Of a stretch of 35,955 nt of DNA, positions 18,261 to 26,861 are shown piece after piece. The DNA comes from Rhodobacter sp. CACIA14H1. Its GTDB lineage: Bacteria; Pseudomonadota; Alphaproteobacteria; Rhodobacterales; Rhodobacteraceae. The notes beneath the pieces were generated by a model. It saw nothing but the letters and a program-made list of their open reading frames with translations, did not search any database and was not told where the DNA came from. How positions within the stretch are numbered: position 1 is the first letter of the stretch; each line of letters begins with the position of its first letter. The stretch covers positions 1 to 35,955 of the forward strand of contig AYNO01000018.1 in NCBI GenBank assembly GCA_000500915.1. The letters run 5' to 3'. Position numbers and translations under genes: made by a program.

Positions 18261-21200
18261 TCAGGCCGCCGTCGCGGTTTCCGTCGCGGTCTCCGCCGCC
18301 GCCTTCCGCGCCTCGTAGCGCAGCAGCAGCAGCAGGATCGCGGGCAGCAGCGTCAGCGTCAGTGCAGTGGCTCCGGCAAGCCCCCCGATCATGGCAAAGG
18401 CCATCGGGCCCCAGAACACCTGCGGCGCAATCGGCACCATGCCCAGGATGGCCGCCAGCGCGGTCAGCAGGATGGGCCGCGACCGGTGCAGGGTGGCCGA
18501 CGACACCGCCTCTTCCACCGGCATCCCGGCGGCGACATTGCCGTCCACCTCCTCGATCAGGATCACCGCATTGCGGATCACCATCCCGGCCAGCGCGATG
18601 ACCCCAAGCTGCGCCACGAACCCCATCGGCACACCGGTCAGCAGCAGTGCCGCCACCACCCCGATCAGCCCGAACGGCGCCATCGCCATCGCCACCCCCA
18701 TGCGAGAGAAGCTGCGAAGCTGGACCATCAGCAGCGAGATCATGATCCCCAGCATCAGCGGGATCACCGCAAAGACCGATGCGCTGCCCTTCGATGCCTC
18801 TTCCACCGCGCCGCCGGTTTCCACGCGGTATCCCGGCGGCAGGGCGTCGGCAAAGGCCTGAACCTGCGGTGCCAGCCGCATGACCACCGTTGCGGGCTGC
18901 ACTCCGGGCACCACATCGGCCTGCACCGTGACGATAGGCTCCTGCCCGCGCCGCCAGATGATCGGCTCCTCGACCACCCATTCCAGCGACGCGATCTGCG
19001 ACAGCGGGATGGACCGCTGACCGTCCACCGGAATCTGCAGCCGTTCCAGCGTGGCCAGATCGTTCCGCGCCGCCGCATCCGACCGCAGGACCACATCGAT
19101 GATCCGCGTATCGTCCCGCACCGCCGTCACCGGATAGCCCGCATAGATCAGGGCCAGCGCACTTGCCACATCCTGCGACGACAGCCCCAGCGCCCGCGCC
19201 TCGGTCTGGTTCACGACCACCCGCACGGCCTTCTGCGGCTCGCCGGTGGACAGGTGGACCTCGCGCGATGCCACATCCGTTGCGACCAGATTCGCCAGTC
19301 GCATGGCATGTTCCCGCACCTCGCCGGGATCGGGCCCCGTCACCCGGTATTTCACCGGCCAACCCACGGGCGGACCAAGTTCCAGAGGGGTCGCCCGCGC
19401 CGTCATGTCGGTGAAATCGGTCTTGAACGCCGCTTCCAGCCGCGCCTTCAATTCGTCCCGCGCGTCCAGATCCTTCGCCACCACCACGGCCTGCGCGATG
19501 TTGTCATTGGTCAGCAGCACATCCATCGGCAGGTAGAAGCGGACCGCCCCCGCGCCGACATAGGTCGAAAAGCTCTCCACCGCCGAGTCTGCCGCCAGCA
19601 TCGCCTCCAGCCGCTGCGCCGCGCCGTCCGTCGCGTCAAGCGACGAATTCTGCGGCAGCGTCAGGCTCACCAGAAGTTCGGGACGGTCGGACGCGGGGAA
19701 GAACTGTTCTTCCACCTTCGTCAGACCCGCGACCGAAATCAGGAAGGCCAGCACCGAACCGACGATCATCGTCTTCGGCCGCGACATGGCAAAGCCCAGC
19801 ATCCCGCGCACGATCCGCGTGACGCGCCCTTCGGAATGGCCATGCGCGGCCATCTTCTCGGGCAGGACCCACATCCCGATCAGGGGCGAGAACAGCACCG
19901 CCACGACCCAGGACGCCACCAGCGCGATCATCACCACCATGAACAGCGAATAGGTGTATTCCCCCGCGCTGGACTGGGCGAAACCGACCGGAACAAACCC
20001 CGCGACCATCACCAGCGTGCCGGTCAGCATCGGGAAGGCCGTCGATGTCCAGGCAAAGCTCGCCGCACGGGCCTTGTCCCAGCCTTCCTCCAGCTTGGAC
20101 ACCATCGCCTCGACGGTGATCATGGCATCATCCACCAGAAGCCCCAGCGCGATGATCAAAGCACCAAGCGAGATGCGCTGAAGCCCGATCCCCGCGATTT
20201 CCATCCCGACGAAGGTCATCCCGAGCACGAGCGGGATGGACAGCGTCACCACGATCCCGGCCCGCGTGCCAAGCGAAAGGAACGAGACAGCCAGCACGAT
20301 GGCAATGGCTTCCAGCAGCACCTTGACGAAGCCGAAGATGGCCTTGTCCACCACCTTCGACTGGTCCGCGACCTTCGTGATCTCGATCCCGTGCGGCAGT
20401 TCCGTCTGGATCTCCGCCATCTCGGCCCCGATGACCTTGCCGAAGTCCAGCAGGTTGCCACCGTCGGCCATGGACACGGCAAGACCGATTGCCGGTGCCC
20501 CGTTCACACGGAACAGCGGGGCAGGGGGGTCCGCCGGAATCCGCCGGATCGACACGACGTCCTCCAGCGGTACGAAACGGTCATTTATCCGCAACTCCAC
20601 GGCCCGCAGGCTTTCTTCCGATGCGAACGCCCCCGAAACCCGCAGCGCCACCTTTTCGTCCGGCAGCCGCACCACGCCCGAAGGCGCCACCGCATTCTGC
20701 TTTGCCAGCGCGTCGGCCAACTGCTCTACCGTCAGGCCCAACGCGGCCAGACGGGCGGGCGAGAATTCGACGACGATCTGCTCCTCCTGCACGCCGATGA
20801 GATTGACCTTTCCGACATCCGGCAGTCCCAGGACGCGGGCACGCGCCGCCTCGACGTGGTTGCGCAACTCGCGGTCGCTGAATCCATCGGCCGTGAAGCC
20901 GTAGATCAGCCCGAACGTGTCGCCGAATTCGTCGTCGAAGAACGGCCCCATCACGCCAGCGGGCAACATGGGCGCCAGATCGCCCATCTTCTTGCGCACT
21001 TGATACCAGGTATCCGGCACATTCTCCGGCGGGGCATCATCGCGCAGGTTAACGAAGATCACCGTCTCGCCGGGGCGCGTATAGCTGTCCACGCGGTCAA
21101 GGAACGGCGTCTCCTCCAGCTTTTCCTCCAGCCGGTCGGTGACGAGGTTCATCATGTCCTCGCCCGTCGCGCCGGGCCAATAGGCGGCGACGACCATGGT

Positions 21201-21356
21201 CTTGATGGTGAAGGGCGGGTCCTCGTTGCGGGGCAGGTTGATATAGCTGATTGTCCCCGCCAGCATCGTCACGATCATCATGAAGATCACAAGCGCACGG
21301 TTGGCCAGCGCCCATGCGGACAGGTTGAAACCTTCCTTTTCGGGATGTGCGCTCAT
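18261..21356 (-). CDS. RND-family efflux permease (AcrB-like)
   Basis: Proton-driven inner-membrane pump of the resistance-nodulation-division superfamily, which works as a trimer with an adaptor and a TolC-type outer-membrane channel. The 1031 aa carry the first transmembrane helix (ALVIFMMIVTMLAGTISYINLP), the porter domains, and the proton-relay pair of aspartates in TM4 (LIIALGLLVDDAMITVEAM). The second half repeats the pattern (PKTMIVGSVLAFLISVAGL; GVIALAGMVIRNAVILIEEVDG). Its ATG overlaps the stop of the adaptor gene by four bases. No outer-membrane channel gene is nearby, so it probably borrows a TolC encoded elsewhere. Substrates are unknown. A 1078-codon shadow frame lies opposite it. 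Confidence 0.95.
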   Translation of the reverse strand: MSAHPEKEGFNLSAWALANRALVIFMMIVTMLAGTISYINLPRNEDPPFTIKTMVVAAYWPGATGEDMMNLVTDRLEEKLEETPFLDRVDSYTRPGETVIFVNLRDDAPPENVPDTWYQVRKKMGDLAPMLPAGVMGPFFDDEFGDTFGLIYGFTADGFSDRELRNHVEAARARVLGLPDVGKVNLIGVQEEQIVVEFSPARLAALGLTVEQLADALAKQNAVAPSGVVRLPDEKVALRVSGAFASEESLRAVELRINDRFVPLEDVVSIRRIPADPPAPLFRVNGAPAIGLAVSMADGGNLLDFGKVIGAEMAEIQTELPHGIEITKVADQSKVVDKAIFGFVKVLLEAIAIVLAVSFLSLGTRAGIVVTLSIPLVLGMTFVGMEIAGIGLQRISLGALIIALGLLVDDAMITVEAMVSKLEEGWDKARAASFAWTSTAFPMLTGTLVMVAGFVPVGFAQSSAGEYTYSLFMVVMIALVASWVVAVLFSPLIGMWVLPEKMAAHGHSEGRVTRIVRGMLGFAMSRPKTMIVGSVLAFLISVAGLTKVEEQFFPASDRPELLVSLTLPQNSSLDATDGAAQRLEAMLAADSAVESFSTYVGAGAVRFYLPMDVLLTNDNIAQAVVVAKDLDARDELKARLEAAFKTDFTDMTARATPLELGPPVGWPVKYRVTGPDPGEVREHAMRLANLVATDVASREVHLSTGEPQKAVRVVVNQTEARALGLSSQDVASALALIYAGYPVTAVRDDTRIIDVVLRSDAAARNDLATLERLQIPVDGQRSIPLSQIASLEWVVEEPIIWRRGQEPIVTVQADVVPGVQPATVVMRLAPQVQAFADALPPGYRVETGGAVEEASKGSASVFAVIPLMLGIMISLLMVQLRSFSRMGVAMAMAPFGLIGVVAALLLTGVPMGFVAQLGVIALAGMVIRNAVILIEEVDGNVAAGMPVEEAVSSATLHRSRPILLTALAAILGMVPIAPQVFWGPMAFAMIGGLAGATALTLTLLPAILLLLLRYEARKAAAETATETATAA

Positions 21357-22429
21357 TGCCCGTCCTCCATCAGCGTGACGGCCTGATCCGGACGCAGCTT
21401 GCTGACGCCCGCCGTGACGACGCGGTCCCCCGCCTCGATCCCCTCGGTCACGAGGAAACGGTCCTGCTCGTAACGCGCGATGGTGACCGGTTTGCGCTTC
21501 AGAAGACCGGTCCCCTCCTCGACGACAAAGACCGCCGGAAGATCGCCCTCGTTCGTCAGCGCCGCCGCCGGAAACGCCATCAGGCCGGGGCTGCTTATCG
21601 CCACGGTCCCTTCCACCGTCGCCCCGAAACCCATGCGCTCCGGCGCGTCCTTCAGCGAAACAAGGACGCGATATGTCCGCGTCACCGGATCGGCCGCAGG
21701 GCTGATCTCGCGCAGGATGCCATCTGCCGTGACCTGCGGATCCGACACAAGCGAGATGCCGACCGGCAACCCTGCCTGCGCCCCGGCGACCAGCTTTTCG
21801 GAAATGTTGAAGGCCGCCTCGCGTTCCCCGCCCGCCGCGATGCGCAGCACGGGCTGGCCCGCCGCGACCACCTCGCCCGGCTGGGCCGCGATGGCGATGA
21901 CGGTGCCGCCCTCGGGTGCCCGCAGCTCCGCATAGCTCAACTGGTCGCGGGCCGCCGCCAGCTGGGCCTTGCTCGCCTCCACCCGCGCCAGCGCGGCCTG
22001 CCAGTCCGCCTCGGCCGCCTCGACCGCAGCCTTCGAAACGATGTCGCGGCTGGCCAGTTGCCGCTGCCGCTCCACATGGGTGCGGGCGACGCTTTCGCCT
22101 GCAGTGGCGGCCTCGACCTCGGCCTCGGCGATGCGCAACTGGTTCTCCAGATCACGCGGATCGATCGTGGCCAGCAGATCCCCCGCCTTGACCACCGCTC
22201 CGGCTTCGACGGGACGGGTCAGGAGGCGTCCGCCCAGCTTGAACGCCAGCGGCACGTCACGCCGCGCGACGATCTCTCCCGTCTGCGTGACCTGCTGCAC
22301 CTCGTCGGCCGCGGTCGCCACCACGCTGCGCACGGCGCGCAGGGGTTCAGGGGTTTCCTCTTCTTCCGTGCAGGCGCCCAGCGCGACAACCGCGACAAGG
22401 CCAAGTGTGATGGGAAGGCGTGAACGCAT
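21353..22429 (-). CDS. RND efflux periplasmic adaptor (membrane-fusion lipoprotein)
   Basis: Links the RND permease to an outer-membrane channel. The 358-aa product begins with a lipoprotein signal peptide whose lipobox is LGAC, so Cys20 should be lipidated and anchored in the inner membrane. The barrel-sandwich/lipoyl halves are seen at GEIVARRDVPLAFKLGGRL and GGTVIAIAAQPGEVVAAGQPV, with an alpha-hairpin rich in Ala and Glu between them. It is the first gene of the pump operon. Its promoter (TTGACA, complement of 22487-22492) lies in the shared operator region with the divergent TetR gene, so the TetR protein is expected to repress it. Confidence 0.93.
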   Translation of the reverse strand: MRSRLPITLGLVAVVALGACTEEEETPEPLRAVRSVVATAADEVQQVTQTGEIVARRDVPLAFKLGGRLLTRPVEAGAVVKAGDLLATIDPRDLENQLRIAEAEVEAATAGESVARTHVERQRQLASRDIVSKAAVEAAEADWQAALARVEASKAQLAAARDQLSYAELRAPEGGTVIAIAAQPGEVVAAGQPVLRIAAGGEREAAFNISEKLVAGAQAGLPVGISLVSDPQVTADGILREISPAADPVTRTYRVLVSLKDAPERMGFGATVEGTVAISSPGLMAFPAAALTNEGDLPAVFVVEEGTGLLKRKPVTIARYEQDRFLVTEGIEAGDRVVTAGVSKLRPDQAVTLMEDGQ

Positions 22430-22441
22430 CTTTTGACCTCA

Positions 22442-22519
22442 CTAATCTGAAACTTCGTAATGTTACTAGGATTGACCATTCCACCCTGTCAAGATATTTC
22501 TGATGAAGTTTCAGATTAG
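22442..22519. promoter_or_regulatory. Divergent promoters and 15-bp inverted operator between the efflux operon and tetR
   Basis: CTAATCTGAAACTTC at 22442-22456 is exactly repeated in inverse as GAAGTTTCAGATTAG at 22505-22519. Between them lie two back-to-back promoters: rightward TTGACC (22472-22477), 17 bases, TATTTC (22495-22500); leftward TTGACA (complement of 22487-22492) with TAGTAA-like -10 about 18 bases on. Each promoter therefore runs into one operator copy just after its start point, a layout suited to simultaneous repression of both genes. A short palindrome, GTAATGTTAC (22457-22466), adjoins the left arm. Confidence 0.75.
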
Positions 22520-22526
22520 GTGTCCG

Positions 22527-23150
22527 ATGGACCTTCCCTCCACCACGCCCGCTCGCCCTCCGCTGCAACACCGCAGCAAACAGCGTGTGGACCGCATTCT
22601 CGACGCGGCCCGCGAACTGATCGCGATTCGCGGCTGCGCCGCGCTGACGATGCGCGACCTCGCCCAGGAAAGCGGGATGACCCCCGCCTCCATCTACCGC
22701 TATTTCCCGAACCGGGCCGCGGTGCTGGAACGGCTGGGCGAGGATTATGCCCGTCTCTTCATCGACCGGCTCCTTGCCGCGCTCGAGGACCGCTCCCTGA
22801 CCCGCGAAGGTTTCGTCGTCCGCTTCCGCACCCTGATCGACGAATTCTACGCCCTGCACCTCCGCGATCCGGTGCTTCGGGACATCTGGCAGGGCGTGCT
22901 GGTGGACAAGGCGCTGTCCGGCATCGCCCGCAGGACAAGGGATACGGGCGTCCGGCTCCTGATGGATGTGGTGGCACCGCTCTTTCCGGATGTCCGCCCG
23001 GCCGAGCTGAAACTGGACATGCTTCTGCTGCTGGAGCTGGCCACGACGGCCACTTCGGCCGCCCTCGACCTGCCGGCATCAGATGCCCGCCGGGTGGTGG
23101 ACCGTGGCAAAGGCTGGATAGCGCCACTGGTCCACGACTATTTACCCTGA
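22527..23150 (+). CDS. TetR/AcrR-family repressor divergent from the efflux operon
   Basis: 207-aa regulator with an N-terminal helix-turn-helix (ILDAARELIAIRGCAALTMR ... TPASIYRYFPNRAAVLERL) and a variable ligand-binding C-terminal domain. The ATG at 22527 is preferred. The upstream ATG at 22503 (track start) would put the operator arm inside the coding sequence. It probably represses itself and the RND genes until an effector, perhaps a pump substrate, binds. It is a full-length paralogue of the next gene, with shared stretches such as RSxQRVDxILDAAR and DPVxRDI. The two genes end tail-to-tail only four bases apart. Confidence 0.9.
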   Translation: MDLPSTTPARPPLQHRSKQRVDRILDAARELIAIRGCAALTMRDLAQESGMTPASIYRYFPNRAAVLERLGEDYARLFIDRLLAALEDRSLTREGFVVRFRTLIDEFYALHLRDPVLRDIWQGVLVDKALSGIARRTRDTGVRLLMDVVAPLFPDVRPAELKLDMLLLLELATTATSAALDLPASDARRVVDRGKGWIAPLVHDYLP

Positions 23151-23154
23151 TATA

Positions 23155-23775
23155 TCAGATACCTGCGACCCAGATTGCACGGATCATCGCCTTCAGCCTG
23201 TCGATGGTCCGCCGCGCCTCGAGCGCCGGCATGTCCAGTGCGGCGCGGACGGCAGCCTCCACGAACTCTGTCATCAGAAGGATGGACAGACGCAGGTCGT
23301 CCCGTCTGGCCGGCGGAACCACCGGCACCAAAGCGGCACAGAGTGCGTCGATCTTCGCTTCGCTGTCCCTCCGGCTCAGTTCCCGCAGCGACTTGTCGGA
23401 AACGATGCCGAACATGATGTCCCGCATCACAGGATCCTGCTGGTTCATCTGGAAGAAAAGCTCCACGATCTCGTCGATCGTGTCCATCGCGCTGGTGTAA
23501 TCCTGCGGGATGACGGCCAGCTTTTCGGCCATCCGCCTGCCGAACTCGTCCAGATACCGTTCCGCCAGTGCGCAGAGGATCGCCGTCTTGTTGGGGAAAT
23601 ACTGGTACATTGAACCGGCGGTGATGCCCGCGCTTTCGGCAATGTCCACAATGGACAGCGCCGCCGACCCCCGCGCCGCGACGATGTCGCGCGCGGCATC
23701 CAGTATCTGGTCAACGCGCTGCTGGCTGCGCGCCTGCTTCGGCGCCCTGATGCTGTCCTGCCTTTGCCGTGCCAT
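23155..23775 (-). CDS. Second TetR-family repressor, paralogue of the first
   Basis: 206 aa from the ATG at 23775, chosen because GGAGG lies five bases upstream; the track start at 23787 falls inside the operator palindrome. The helix-turn-helix reads ILDAARDIVAARGSAALSIV ... TAGSMYQYFPNKTAIL. The C-terminal domain aligns along its whole length with the neighbouring TetR (DPVMRDIMFGIVSDKSL against DPVLRDIWQGVLVDKAL; AALDMPALEARRTIDR against AALDLPASDARRVVDR). No other target gene is adjacent, apart from the membrane-protein gene upstream on the same strand. Autorepression through the 23786-23806 palindrome is likely, and cross-talk with the efflux operator is possible. Confidence 0.9.
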   Translation of the reverse strand: MARQRQDSIRAPKQARSQQRVDQILDAARDIVAARGSAALSIVDIAESAGITAGSMYQYFPNKTAILCALAERYLDEFGRRMAEKLAVIPQDYTSAMDTIDEIVELFFQMNQQDPVMRDIMFGIVSDKSLRELSRRDSEAKIDALCAALVPVVPPARRDDLRLSILLMTEFVEAAVRAALDMPALEARRTIDRLKAMIRAIWVAGI

Positions 23776-23785
23776 CGCGGCCTCC

Positions 23786-23832
23786 ATCCTGAATATTTTT
23801 CAGGATTAGGTCGATCACCCCTTCCATGTCAA
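23786..23832 (-). promoter_or_regulatory. Promoter and palindromic operator of the second tetR
   Basis: ATCCTGAA-tattt-TTCAGGAT is a perfect 8-bp inverted repeat with a five-base spacer (23786-23806). It overlaps the -10 of a leftward promoter: TTGACA (complement of 23827-23832), 18 bases, TAATCC (complement of 23803-23808). The plus strand reads TTTCAGGATTAGGT here and TTTCAGATTAGGT in the first tetR operator, a difference of one base. Confidence 0.7.
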
Positions 23833-23878
23833 CACGACACATTTCAAAAGCTGAAGGATATTCGCGTTAAGCCACAGC

Positions 23879-24460
23879 TCATCCCAGCAGCATCCCGGCG
23901 CCGCCAAGCAGCAGACCCCCAAGGATCAGGACCGTCACCGGCACAAGGCTGGGAAGGTCGGTCCGGTCCCCCGCGACGCGGGCCCGCAATACGTCGCCCA
24001 GGGTGGCAAGGATGGCGATCTCGTCCGCATCGTCCACCTGCATCAACCGCTCCACCTCGGCCTCCGAGGCGGGAAAAGGGTCGCGCAACCGCTCGGCTGC
24101 CCGCCGTGCCGTCCGGCGCGACTGCACCAGCGCGATGACCGCGCCCAGCGTCAGCAGAACGGGGCACAGGCCCACAAGGATGATGCGCGGCAGGTCATCG
24201 GGATAGGAAAAGGTCAGTATCCCCGTCCGCAGCAGCGCACCGATCACCGTCATGGCACTGGCAAGCGCACCGATCGACAGCCCGAACAGCAGCCGCAGAT
24301 GCCCCGCCACCAGCCCGCGCGTCCCCGCCATCTGGTCGATATGGATCCGGACCAGCGTCTCCAGCGCGAACTTCCGCGCCTCGAAACGCAGTTTCCGCAA
24401 CTCGACTCCGGCATCCGGGACGGGTGCCTGAACGGGGGGTTTGTCTTCGGGATGCATCAT
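23879..24460 (-). CDS. Membrane protein of unknown family
   Basis: I do not recognise this 193-aa protein. It has an amphipathic, charged N-terminal segment (VELRKLRFEARKFALETLVRI), then three hydrophobic stretches: LFGLSIGALASAMTVIGALL, IILVGLCPVLLTLGAVIALV, and the C-terminal LVPVTVLILGGLLLGGAGMLL. A cytoplasmic acidic loop rich in Glu and Asp (SEAEVERLMQVDDADEI) sits between the second and third. The start is one of two adjacent ATGs (24460 or 24457). It lies 93 bases downstream of the AraC-type gene on the same strand and about 100 bases upstream of the second tetR. Both linkages are possible and neither is proven. Confidence 0.65.
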   Translation of the reverse strand: MMHPEDKPPVQAPVPDAGVELRKLRFEARKFALETLVRIHIDQMAGTRGLVAGHLRLLFGLSIGALASAMTVIGALLRTGILTFSYPDDLPRIILVGLCPVLLTLGAVIALVQSRRTARRAAERLRDPFPASEAEVERLMQVDDADEIAILATLGDVLRARVAGDRTDLPSLVPVTVLILGGLLLGGAGMLLG

Positions 24461-24553
24461 CTACCGCTCACGGACCACAACAGGCGCAGCTTACACGCAA
24501 CGCCGCTGCACCGCGCAAGCCCTGCCTCCACCGCACCGACACAGGACGCAGGG

Positions 24554-25516
24554 TCACGAAGGGTGCCGGGACTGCAAAAGGCGGCGCAGGCTCCGCGCAT
24601 CCTCGAACCCCAGCTCGTGGGCGATCTGCTCGCGCGTCATGCCGCCTGCATTCATCCGCGCCCGCGCCCTTGCCAGCCTGACGGTGTGCAGCAACGCGCG
24701 GTAGCTGGTGCCTGCCTCCTCCAGCCGCCGCCGCAGGCTCCGCTCGCTGGTTCCAAAGGCAGCCGCCACCCGCGCCAGCGGTTCCACCTCGGGCAGGGAC
24801 CGGATGATCCGGGCCTCGATGGCGTGCAGCATGTCCCGCTGGCCCTGCTCGGCATCGACAAGCGCCTGAAGCGCAAGCTGCGTCTCGGCAAAGGCGAAGG
24901 AATCGGCCTGCGGATTGGCCGTGTCCAGCACCGGCCCCGCCAGAAGCACCGACTGCCGCTCTGCCCCGTATTCGACCTCGCAGGCGCAAAAGGCCGAAAA
25001 CCGCCGCCTGTCCACGGGACGGAAGGGCGTCGTGACCTTAAGCACCGGGTTCCGGCCCGCGGACATGAACCGCGCCGCGATCAGGATCATCACATGCGCC
25101 TCCTGCATCAGGAACCGCCGGACCGGCGACCCGGCAAAGCGCGACTGCATCGTGATCAGCAACCCCCCGTCCGGCCGCTCCGTCGCATCGAAGTCCAACA
25201 TGGTGCCCAGGATGCTGTGATACCGCAGGCCCACATGCACGGCATCGCGCAGCGTCGGGCTGGCAAGCATCGCAGCGGCCACAAGACCGAACGACGCAAA
25301 GGTCTGCCGGTAGCCGACGGCCAGCCCGAGATCGGGATCACCCGACAGGTCCAGCGCACGCAGCAGCAATGCCTGGCTCTGCAGGAAACTGATCCTCTGG
25401 TGGTTGGGCAGCGTCCCGTCCGCCCGGAAGACGGACCAGTCCGGATCGCGTCCCGGATCCAGACCGCGCGACTGCAATTCGTGAAAGGTGTGGAACAGGA
25501 TCTGCGGCGTGATCAT
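24554..25516 (-). CDS. AraC-family regulator with OruR-type ligand-binding domain
   Basis: 320 aa from the ATG at 25516, which has AGGAG six bases upstream; the track uses a GTG at 25552. The N-terminal two thirds resemble the arabinose-binding-like domain (PF12625 type) found in regulators such as OruR, with QRISFLQSQALLLRALDLSGDPDLGLAVG. The C-terminal double helix-turn-helix reads LARVAAAFGTSERSLRRRLEEAGTSYRALL and MTREQIAHELGFEDARSLRRLL. Such regulators usually activate catabolic genes for hydrophobic or cyclic compounds. It is divergent from the FadL-type, monooxygenase and dehydrogenase genes, which are its probable targets. Confidence 0.9.
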   Translation of the reverse strand: MITPQILFHTFHELQSRGLDPGRDPDWSVFRADGTLPNHQRISFLQSQALLLRALDLSGDPDLGLAVGYRQTFASFGLVAAAMLASPTLRDAVHVGLRYHSILGTMLDFDATERPDGGLLITMQSRFAGSPVRRFLMQEAHVMILIAARFMSAGRNPVLKVTTPFRPVDRRRFSAFCACEVEYGAERQSVLLAGPVLDTANPQADSFAFAETQLALQALVDAEQGQRDMLHAIEARIIRSLPEVEPLARVAAAFGTSERSLRRRLEEAGTSYRALLHTVRLARARARMNAGGMTREQIAHELGFEDARSLRRLLQSRHPS

Positions 25517-25584
25517 CACGCGCTCCTGCCGCTCTGCCAGGTTCACCGCCACACCGTCCCCCGACCATCACCCGCACCGGTCTG

Positions 25585-25599
25585 AAAGCATGATGCTTT
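25585..25599. promoter_or_regulatory. Palindrome in the araC-fadL intergenic region
   Basis: AAAGCAT-g-ATGCTTT is a perfect 7-bp inverted repeat around one central base. It lies in the 196-base gap between the divergent AraC-type gene and the outer-membrane protein gene. It is the only strong symmetrical element I see there and could be an operator. AraC-type proteins more often bind direct repeats, so its ligand is uncertain. Confidence 0.35.
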
Positions 25600-25712
25600 T
25601 GGCCGAACTTGTCCAGTTTCGGGCCGAAGCTGCCCTTATCGGCGCGGCTGTCCGGCCGCATCCTCCGCCAACGCAAGGGAAAGTGCGACCGACAGGAAAA
25701 GGGGACGTGTTT

Positions 25713-26828
25713 ATGATTGCACGGGGTATCTATGCCGCAATGGCGGCAATGGCCGTGACGGCCGGTCATGCAACGGCAGGTGCGCTGGAGCAGACGAACC
25801 AGTCCATTCCCATCCTGTTCGAACAGGGCGGTTATGCCGAACTCGGCTTCACGCTGGCCTCCCCCGACGTGCGGGGCACCGACATCCTCGGAACCGGAAC
25901 GGGCAATGTCGGCCGCGACTACAGCATGGGCAGCCTCGGTCTGAAACTGGACCTGACGGACAGCATGTCCGCCGCGCTGGTGGTGGATCAGCCCTTCGGG
26001 ATCAGCGTGGCCTACGGCCCGGCGTCACCCGTCTTTGCCGGCACGACCGGACAGATGGACAGCACGGCCGTCACCGCCCTGCTCCGCTACCGGCTGGACG
26101 GCGGATGGGCAATCCATGGCGGCCTGCGCGGGCAGTGGCTGGACGCTTCGGCTCGGCTCGGCGGGCTGGGGGCAGGTCCGGCGGACGGCTATGCGGTCCG
26201 GCTCGGCCGGGAATTCGGCGTCGGATACGTCCTCGGCGGATCCTACGAATTGCCCGACATCGCGCTGCGCGTCGCCCTGACCTACAATTCCGAAATCCGG
26301 TATGACGCCACCACGACCGAAACCCTGCCCGCCGCCTTCGGTGGTCCGGCCGTCGTGACCGCGCCCATCTCCTACGCCACGCCGCAATCGCTCAACCTCG
26401 ATATCCAGTCGGGAATCGCCGAGCGCACGCTTGTCTTCGGGTCCATCCGCTGGGTGGACTGGTCGGCCTTCAACCTGTCTCCGGCAACCTTCACCGCCGC
26501 GACCGGCGAGGCACTGGCAAGCTATCCCAGCGACATCGTCACCTACACGCTCGGTGTCGGCCACCAGGTCACGGACAGCCTGTCGCTGGCGGCCGCCGTC
26601 GCCTACGAGGATGAACGCAACCGCGCCGGTTCGCCGCTCGGTCCCGTGAATGGCTATACCAGCCTCTCCGTCGCGGCGATCCACGAAACCGAACGGCACC
26701 GCCTCTCGGTCGGCATCGGCCACTACTGGCTGCGCGACGCCGACCCGCAGGCAGGCGGCGCACCGCTCGGCACCTTCCGCGACAACCGCCTGACCGCCAT
26801 CGAAGTGAAATTCGGCTTCAAGTTCTGA
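25713..26828 (+). CDS. FadL/TodX-type outer-membrane transport protein
   Basis: Predicted outer-membrane beta-barrel for uptake of hydrophobic compounds. From the ATG at 25713 (AAGGGGA ribosome site; 371 aa) it has a signal peptide (MIARGIYAAMAAMAVTAGHATA). Amphipathic strands follow, such as YAELGFTLASPDV, GSLGLKLDLTDSMSAALVVDQPFG and SLNLDIQSGIAERTLVFGSIRW, ending in the barrel-terminal Phe (VKFGFKF). The LVVDQPFGISVAY segment resembles the FadL family. The track ORF starts 75 codons upstream in the intergenic region. It is the first gene of a three-gene operon with the monooxygenase and the dehydrogenase. Confidence 0.85.
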   Translation: MIARGIYAAMAAMAVTAGHATAGALEQTNQSIPILFEQGGYAELGFTLASPDVRGTDILGTGTGNVGRDYSMGSLGLKLDLTDSMSAALVVDQPFGISVAYGPASPVFAGTTGQMDSTAVTALLRYRLDGGWAIHGGLRGQWLDASARLGGLGAGPADGYAVRLGREFGVGYVLGGSYELPDIALRVALTYNSEIRYDATTTETLPAAFGGPAVVTAPISYATPQSLNLDIQSGIAERTLVFGSIRWVDWSAFNLSPATFTAATGEALASYPSDIVTYTLGVGHQVTDSLSLAAAVAYEDERNRAGSPLGPVNGYTSLSVAAIHETERHRLSVGIGHYWLRDADPQAGGAPLGTFRDNRLTAIEVKFGFKF

Positions 26829-26861
26829 CCATCACGCAGACAAGGATTGGGGAACCCCGCC

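Noticed and set aside
18150-21386. 1078-codon plus-strand frame opposite the RND permease, and other long antisense frames (for example 10809-13073, 4733-6592, 30484-32202, 32088-33755)
   Set aside because: They lie opposite well-recognised genes, are extremely rich in Arg, His, Pro or Gly/Ala, and follow from the third-position GC bias of the real genes. No family motif is seen in them.
18261-24460. Efflux and TetR region as a mobile genomic island
   Set aside because: It begins near tRNA-Lys, but no integrase, transposase, direct repeat of the tRNA end or base-composition change is seen.
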